From NCBI GenBank assembly GCA_937916565.1, contig CALFSR010000129.1:1-9578 (forward strand): a stretch of DNA of 9,578 nt, given 5' to 3'. The DNA comes from an uncultured Bacillota bacterium (GTDB lineage Bacteria > Bacillota > Limnochordia > Limnochordales > ZCTH02-B6). The notes under the pieces were generated by a model. That model did no database searches and was not told where the DNA came from. It saw only the letters and a program-made list of their open reading frames with translations. Positions 5,826-9,578 of the stretch are shown piece by piece. Each line of letters starts with the position of its first letter. Position 1 is the stretch's first letter. A program made the translations under genes and the position numbers.

Positions 5826-6347
5826 TTACGCCCCTCTGCCTGCGTTCCCGCTCCGGCCCGCCTCGCCGCCCCGTTCTTCGCCGCGGGCGGCTTCCTCCTC
5901 GGCCTCCTGCTGCAGCCGGATCCACCGCCACACGTTGGTCATGCCGATGACGAGCCCGGCCACCATCAACGAGATGGTGAATCGGACGCCGCCGCCCGCC
6001 CGGCGGTCAAGCCACAACCCCAGGGCGACGCCGAGCAGCGTGGGGACGGCGATGGACCAACCCACCATGCCAAAGCTCGACAGGCCGTGCCAAAAGCCGC
6101 GGTACCCTTCCCGGCGAAACCGCTCCGCCCGGGCCGCCTGCCTCGCCACCGCGTGCTGAAACCGCTCCCGCTCCCGGGCGAGGGCGCCGCGGCCGGTTTC
6201 GCCCTCCGGCGCAAGTTGGCCGCCCTGCACGCCGGGAGCTGCAGTTGCACCGGGTTCGGCCTGGCCGCCGGCACCCGCCTTCCCGGCCGGCGCTCCCTCC
6301 TGGGTTTCCTTCGGCTGGCCCGGCGCGCCGCCGTCTACCGCACCCAT
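5826..6347 (-). CDS. atpQ: N-ATPase accessory membrane subunit AtpQ (AtpZ/AtpI-like) with long N-terminal extension
   Basis: AtpQ belongs to the small two-helix AtpZ/AtpI-like proteins encoded within N-ATPase operons and probably helps assemble F0. The recognisable core starts near residue 57: a basic helix (REGYRGFWHGLS at 79-90), membrane helix 1 (GMVGWSIAVPTLLGVALGLW, 93-112), LDRRAGGGVRF, membrane helix 2 (ISLMVAGLVIGMTNVWRW, 125-142), then a charged tail. The P-T-L-L-G, G-x-W-L-D and N-x-W-R-W elements are typical of the family. The ATG at 6347 overlaps atpC by 13 bases, with AAGGAG eight bases upstream. This makes 173 residues, about 55-70 longer than usual; residues 1-55 are Gly/Ala/Pro/Gln-rich low complexity. 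No better-placed start precedes the core, so the extension is probably translated, though an internal start cannot be excluded. Confidence 0.87.
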   Translation of the reverse strand: MGAVDGGAPGQPKETQEGAPAGKAGAGGQAEPGATAAPGVQGGQLAPEGETGRGALARERERFQHAVARQAARAERFRREGYRGFWHGLSSFGMVGWSIAVPTLLGVALGLWLDRRAGGGVRFTISLMVAGLVIGMTNVWRWIRLQQEAEEEAARGEERGGEAGRSGNAGRGA

Positions 6348-6718
6348 TGCAGCAGCTCCTTGATGAGGTGCGATTCGAGCTGAAACAGCACCCGCCGCGT
6401 GTGCCGCTCCTGCTCCTCCTGCTCGGCAAAGGCGAGCTCGATGCGCTCGGGCAGCTCCTCGGCGGTTTCGGCCATAATGGCGTGGTGCGCCGTCACGGTC
6501 ACCTGCTCGCCCTTTTTCACCAGCACGCCGCCGTCCACGGCAAAGTGCCGCTCCGTCCCGTCCTCCAGCACCGCCGACAGGATGGACGGCACGAGCACCG
6601 TCACGAAGTCCACGTGTCCGGGCAAGTAGCCCCTGGACCCGCCGGCTCCCTTGGCCACAACCTTTTCCACGCGCCCCCGGAACAAGCGCCCCTGGGGCAA
6701 CAGGACCGTCAACGTCAT
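6335..6718 (-). CDS. atpC: N-ATPase F1 epsilon subunit
   Basis: Epsilon sits on the rotor foot beside gamma and can act as an inhibitory brake on ATP hydrolysis. The product is 127 residues. Residues 1-84 form the beta-sandwich (LTVLLPQGRLF, then YLPGHVDFVTVLVPSIL, then AVDGGVLVKKGEQVTVTAH). Residues 85-127 form the C-terminal helical part, rich in Glu at 85-105 and ending LIKELLQWVR. The common GxLGILPGHxPLV motif is altered to RGYLPGHVDFVTVL, which is typical of alternate-type epsilon subunits. The ATG at 6718 lies 12 bases after the atpD stop, with GGGGTGG as a moderate SD. A gene order with epsilon directly after beta and before atpQ is specific to N-ATPase operons. Confidence 0.94.
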   Translation of the reverse strand: MTLTVLLPQGRLFRGRVEKVVAKGAGGSRGYLPGHVDFVTVLVPSILSAVLEDGTERHFAVDGGVLVKKGEQVTVTAHHAIMAETAEELPERIELAFAEQEEQERHTRRVLFQLESHLIKELLQWVR

Positions 6719-6730
6719 GCAGCCACCCCG

Positions 6731-8164
6731 TCACCCCGACCTCGCCGCTCGGGCGGATGCGGCCAGCGCTTCCCGCCGCTCTTCGGCCTCCTCGATGGGG
6801 CCAATCATAAAGAGCGCCTGCTCCGGGTACTCGGCGAACTCGTCGCTTAAGATGCGCCGGCACCCCTCCACCGTCTGCTCCCGGGTCACGTAGCGGCCGG
6901 GCTGGCCGGTAAAATGCTCGGTGCTGAAGAAGGGCTGCGTCAGAAACCGCTCGAGCCGGCGGGCCCGGTTGACCAGCATCTGGTCCCGCTGGGACAGCTC
7001 CTCCAGGCCCAGCATGGCGATAACGTCCTTGAGCTCCTCGTACTCGGCCAGCGTCTCCCGCACCTTGCTCGCGACCCGGTAGTGCTCCTCGCCCACGATG
7101 TGGGGAGCGAGCATCTGCGAGTTGGACGCCAGGGGCGACACCGCCGGGTACAGGCCCTCCGCGGCTCGCTTGCGGGACAGGACGATGGAGGCGCTCAAGT
7201 GGCTAAAGGTGTTGGCCGCGGCCGGATCGGTCAAGTCGTCCGCGGGCACGTACACCGCCTGCACCGACGTGATGGCTCCGTGGGGCGTGTTGCGGATGCG
7301 CTCCTGCAGCGCCGACAGCTCAAAGCTCAAGGTAGGCTGGTAGCCGACGCGGGACGGAAACCGGCCGAGCAGGCCCGACACCTCCTGCCCCGCCTGGATG
7401 AAGCGGAAGATGTTGTCCACCAGCAGCAGGACGTCGCGGCCTTCTACGTCCCGGAAGTACTCGGCCATGGTCAAGGCCGTGTGGCCCACCCGAAACCGGG
7501 CGCCCGGCGCCTCGTTCATCTGGCCGAAGACGAGCACCGTCTGGGGCAGGACGCCGGCGTCCTGCATGTCCCGGTACAGCTCCTCGCCCTCCCGGGAACG
7601 CTCGCCGATGCCGCAAAAGAGGCTGACGCCCAGGTGCGCGCCGGCCACGTTCTTAATGAGTTCCGTGAGCAGCACCGTCTTGCCGACGCCGGCGCCGCCG
7701 AACAGCCCGGCCTTGCCGCCGCGCTCCAAGGGGGCGATGAGGTCAATGACCTTGATGCCGGTTTCAAAGACGCGCCCGGCCGGCGCGTCAGGACGCCCCA
7801 GCGCGCGGTGGCGCTCCTCACGGTAGCGGTGGATGGACCAGCGCTCCTCGGCCGGGATGGGGCCCAGCCCGTCGATGGGCTCGCCGAACACGTTGACCAT
7901 GCGGCCCAGCAGCCCCCGGGAAACCGGCACGGTCAACGGGCCGCCCGTGTCATATACCCTCTGTCCCCGCCGCACGCCCGTCGTCGCGCCCAGGGCGACC
8001 GCCCGCACGGTCCGCCGGTCGAGGTGCAGCACCGTTTCGGCGGCAAGCTCCCGGCCGTCGTCGAGCTCGACGGTGAGCAGGTTGAGCAAAGCCGGAAGCC
8101 CTTTGGCGAACGCGACGTCCACCACCGGGCCCCGCACGCCCACGACCCAGCCGGCCTCGGTCAC
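6731..8164 (-). CDS. atpD: N-ATPase F1 beta subunit (catalytic)
   Basis: This is the catalytic ATPase subunit, 477 residues, a normal length, and the first gene of the operon. The N-terminal barrel covers about residues 5-80, with GPVVDVAF at 12-19. The P-loop GGAGVGKT is at 156-163 (Lys162), the catalytic Glu188 lies in GERSREG, Walker B LLLVDNIFRF is at 246-255, followed by GRFPSRVGYQPTL (267-279) and YVPADDLTDPAAANTFSHL (305-323). The C-terminal helical domain contains RFLTQPFFSTEHFTG (406-420). The lever loop, DELSEED in most beta subunits, reads EELSQRD here (388-394), losing two acidic residues. The start is GTG at 8164, preceded by GGAGGAGGGG. The C-terminus ends in a short Ala/Arg-rich tail. 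All catalytic residues are present, so activity is expected. Confidence 0.97.
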   Translation of the reverse strand: MTEAGWVVGVRGPVVDVAFAKGLPALLNLLTVELDDGRELAAETVLHLDRRTVRAVALGATTGVRRGQRVYDTGGPLTVPVSRGLLGRMVNVFGEPIDGLGPIPAEERWSIHRYREERHRALGRPDAPAGRVFETGIKVIDLIAPLERGGKAGLFGGAGVGKTVLLTELIKNVAGAHLGVSLFCGIGERSREGEELYRDMQDAGVLPQTVLVFGQMNEAPGARFRVGHTALTMAEYFRDVEGRDVLLLVDNIFRFIQAGQEVSGLLGRFPSRVGYQPTLSFELSALQERIRNTPHGAITSVQAVYVPADDLTDPAAANTFSHLSASIVLSRKRAAEGLYPAVSPLASNSQMLAPHIVGEEHYRVASKVRETLAEYEELKDVIAMLGLEELSQRDQMLVNRARRLERFLTQPFFSTEHFTGQPGRYVTREQTVEGCRRILSDEFAEYPEQALFMIGPIEEAEERREALAASARAARSG

Positions 8165-8352
8165 GGCGACCCCTCCTCCGCCCCGCGCCCTGCGGGGAGC
8201 AGGCTTGGGAGATCCCTTCTCCCCGGCGGGTCCGATGTCCTCGCGGAGCCCATCCGGCCCGGAGCGGAAGGCGTCCCCCGGGGCGGCCTCGAAATGGGGA
8301 CGGCAAAGGTTCGCGGGGGGCGGGCGAATTTGAGCGTGCGGACGATGTCACG
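8165..8352. promoter_or_regulatory. Divergent intergenic region expected to hold the atp operon promoter
   Basis: The 188 bases between atpD (minus) and the LysE-family gene (plus) are the only place upstream of the operon for its promoter. On the minus strand I see no convincing -35/-10 pair; GTGACA (at about 8345-8350) resembles a -35 element but lacks a good -10 at the right distance. A 6-bp hairpin, CCCCGC at 8181-8186 and GCGGGG at 8192-8197 with a 5-base loop, ends within about ten bases of the atpD SD and could affect translation. CCCCGGGG near 8277-8284 is another short palindrome. Promoter function is inferred from position only. Confidence 0.4.
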
Positions 8353-8997
8353 TTGAGCTTGTGGACGCTGTTTGCAACGGCATTTCTCGTCGGCCTCTCG
8401 GGGGCCGCCACCCCGGGCCCGGTGACGACCGTGGCCGTGCGCGAGGCGAGCCGCGGCGGGTTTTGGCGGGGCTGGTCGGTGGCCCTGGGGCACGCGGTCC
8501 CGGAGGCGATGCTGGTGGCGGGGCTCGCTTACGGCCTCGGGGGCTTTTTGAGCCGCAGCGCCGTGGTGGGCGTTTTGTCCGTCGCCGGCGGCGCGGTGCT
8601 GATCTGGATGGGCCTGGGGACCGTCCGGGAGGCCCGGGGCGCCCGCCTTCCGGCGGCCGGCGCGGCGGAGGGCGGGCCGGCCGGCGGTGCGGTCCTGGCC
8701 GGAGCCGGGGCGACCGTATCCAACCCGCACTGGATCGTATGGTGGGCCACCATCGGCTCGGGTTACGTAGCCATCTCCCGTGGACTGGGCAGCCTGGGAG
8801 TGGCCGTGTTTTTCGCCGGCCACATCCTGGCCGACGTCGCGTGGCTGGGCCTTGTGTCGGGCCTTGTCGCCTCGGGCCGCCGCTACGCCACCGGCGGCGT
8901 CTACCGGGGCGTCCTGGTCGTACTGGGGCTGTTCCTCCTGGGCTTTGGCGCGTGGATCCTCTGGACGGGCCTGGGCTACCTGACCGGATCCCGCTGA
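8353..8997 (+). CDS. LysE-family amino-acid/metabolite exporter
   Basis: The product is a 214-residue inner-membrane protein of the LysE/RhtB exporter family, which pumps out amino acids such as lysine, threonine or homoserine. The N-terminal helix (LFATAFLVGLSGAATPGPVT, 6-25) carries the family Pro-Gly-Pro signature at 21-23, followed by a Gly-rich second segment (GFWRGWSVALGHA, 36-48). A hydrophilic Ala/Gly-rich loop (95-115) separates the first three helices from the last three. NPHWIVWW (124-131) is the usual conserved Asn-Pro in the fourth segment. Six helices in total fit the family. The most upstream start is TTG at 8353; there is no clear SD and an out-of-frame ATG at 8345 terminates after three codons. 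The TTG at 8359 is an alternative. It is divergent from atpD and converges on the aminotransferase. Substrate is unknown. Confidence 0.87.
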   Translation: MSLWTLFATAFLVGLSGAATPGPVTTVAVREASRGGFWRGWSVALGHAVPEAMLVAGLAYGLGGFLSRSAVVGVLSVAGGAVLIWMGLGTVREARGARLPAAGAAEGGPAGGAVLAGAGATVSNPHWIVWWATIGSGYVAISRGLGSLGVAVFFAGHILADVAWLGLVSGLVASGRRYATGGVYRGVLVVLGLFLLGFGAWILWTGLGYLTGSR

Positions 8998-9021
8998 GGC
9001 GCGGGCGTGTCCGGCCAGCGG

Positions 9022-9578
9022 CTACATGCGGCCGAGAAACTCATCGAGGCGCTCGAGCGCCTGCGGGAAGTCGCGGCGGCCGAGCCCGATCCGGAAATGC
9101 GGCGTCTCCACGTCGTACACCGTCCCCGGGAGCAGCAGGACGCTGGCCTCCTCCGCCAGCCGCCGGCAAAAGGCCTCCACGTCGCCCGCCAAAAGGCGCG
9201 GGAACCCGATGGGCCCGGCCGCGGGCCGCACCCACCCTAGCCGCTCCCCGTGGCGCGCAAAGAAGGCGTCCGCCCGGGCGCGGTTTTCGGCCAGGATGGC
9301 CCGGTTTCGCTCAAGCAGCGCCTCGCCGTGGCGCAGGGCCAGGGCGGCGAGAAATTCGCTCGGGGCGCTGCTGCAGATGGTCGTGTAGTCTTTGACCGCC
9401 GCCATGCGGGCGAGCAGCTCCCGGTTGCGGGTGGCCACCCATCCGATGCGCAGGCCGGGCAGGCCGTAGCTCTTGGACATAACGCCCAGGGAAACCGCAT
9501 GGGACCCGAGCTCGCACGCGGCCGGCAGCCGGCGGGCCGCGTCCTCCTCGAGGCCCCGGTACACCTCATCGTAAAACA
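9022..9578 (-). CDS. Class I/II PLP-dependent aminotransferase, C-terminal part (truncated by window edge)
   Basis: The frame is open to the window edge (first whole codon 9574-9576) and ends at TAG 9022-9024, so about 184 C-terminal residues are visible. It starts FYDEVYRGLE, where the Asp contacts the PLP pyridine nitrogen and the Tyr the PLP hydroxyl in fold-type I aminotransferases. About 30 residues later SKSYGLPGLRIGW contains the Lys that forms the Schiff base with PLP and the phosphate-binding Arg. Near the C-terminus, TPHFRIGLG carries the Arg that binds the substrate carboxylate. A GTG at 9564 could be misread as a start, but the conserved DEVY motif lies on both sides of it, so the gene clearly continues outside. 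The enzyme transfers amino groups between an amino acid and a keto acid; the substrate cannot be read from this part. It converges on the LysE-family gene 24 bases away. Confidence 0.9.
   Translation of the reverse strand, partial: FYDEVYRGLEEDAARRLPAACELGSHAVSLGVMSKSYGLPGLRIGWVATRNRELLARMAAVKDYTTICSSAPSEFLAALALRHGEALLERNRAILAENRARADAFFARHGERLGWVRPAAGPIGFPRLLAGDVEAFCRRLAEEASVLLLPGTVYDVETPHFRIGLGRRDFPQALERLDEFLGRM

Noticed and set aside
3884..5950. A 688-codon open frame on the plus strand
   Set aside because: It lies antisense to atpF, atpE, atpB, atpR and the end of atpQ, all of which have clear family motifs. Its product is Arg/Ser/Pro/Ala-rich without domains, the usual by-product of GC-biased third codon positions.
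6348..6863. Upstream extension of the atpQ frame into atpC and atpD
   Set aside because: The sequence is a Gly/Arg/Ala-rich shadow of atpC. The ATG at 6347 has AAGGAG eight bases before it and gives the known gene order with a small overlap.
8281..8352. A sigma-70 type promoter for the atp operon near the GTGACA on the minus strand
   Set aside because: No TATAAT-like -10 lies 16-18 bases downstream, so I do not call a specific promoter.
6914..8356. A 480-codon open frame on the plus strand opposite atpD
   Set aside because: It is a shadow of the beta-subunit gene, with His/Arg/Gln/Gly-rich composition and no motif. The minus-strand product has every beta catalytic motif.
8361..9395. A 344-codon plus-strand frame overlapping the LysE-family gene and running across the aminotransferase
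   Set aside because: It is Gly/Arg/Pro-rich with no hydrophobic or domain pattern, whereas the overlapping frames encode recognisable exporter and aminotransferase sequences.

Overview
This is a very GC-rich window (roughly 70% by eye) with strong GGAGG-type Shine-Dalgarno sites and frequent GTG/TTG starts. That suits a high-GC Firmicutes-type thermophile or another high-GC bacterium. No rRNA or other taxonomic marker is present, so the assignment is weak.

The core is a complete nine-gene ATP synthase/ATPase operon on the minus strand, read from 8164 down to 1013: atpD, atpC, atpQ, atpR, atpB, atpE, atpF, atpA, atpG. This order, the lack of a separate delta gene (atpH), and the small membrane proteins AtpQ and AtpR identify the N-ATPase subfamily of F-type ATPases. 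The c subunit has Gln32, Glu65, Ser66 and Tyr70 at the same positions as the sodium-translocating c ring of Ilyobacter tartaricus, so sodium coupling is the best prediction. The alpha and beta subunits keep their P-loops, the beta catalytic Glu and the alpha arginine finger, so the enzyme looks functional. Genes overlap or are separated by at most about 35 bases, consistent with one translationally coupled transcript. Family knowledge says N-ATPases are usually second copies beside a housekeeping ATP synthase and probably pump ions outward; whether that holds here cannot be seen from this window.

Unusual points in the operon: AtpF (b) is 301 residues and carries a delta-like C-terminal domain, joined by a linker with a perfect 3 x 18 bp tandem repeat. 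AtpQ has a long Gly/Ala/Pro-rich N-terminal extension, gamma has a C-terminal extension, and the beta DELSEED loop is degenerate.

Left flank (+ strand): the 3' end of an M20-family metallopeptidase, a GNAT acetyltransferase remnant with an apparent internal deletion, and a 58-residue two-helix membrane protein that converges on atpG. Right flank: a divergent LysE-family exporter (+), which converges on the C-terminal part of a class I/II PLP-dependent aminotransferase (-) that runs off the window. The roughly 190-base gap between atpD and the exporter gene should hold the operon promoter, though none is clearly recognisable.

I see no wholly new multi-gene system. The N-ATPase and its subunit oddities are the main interest.
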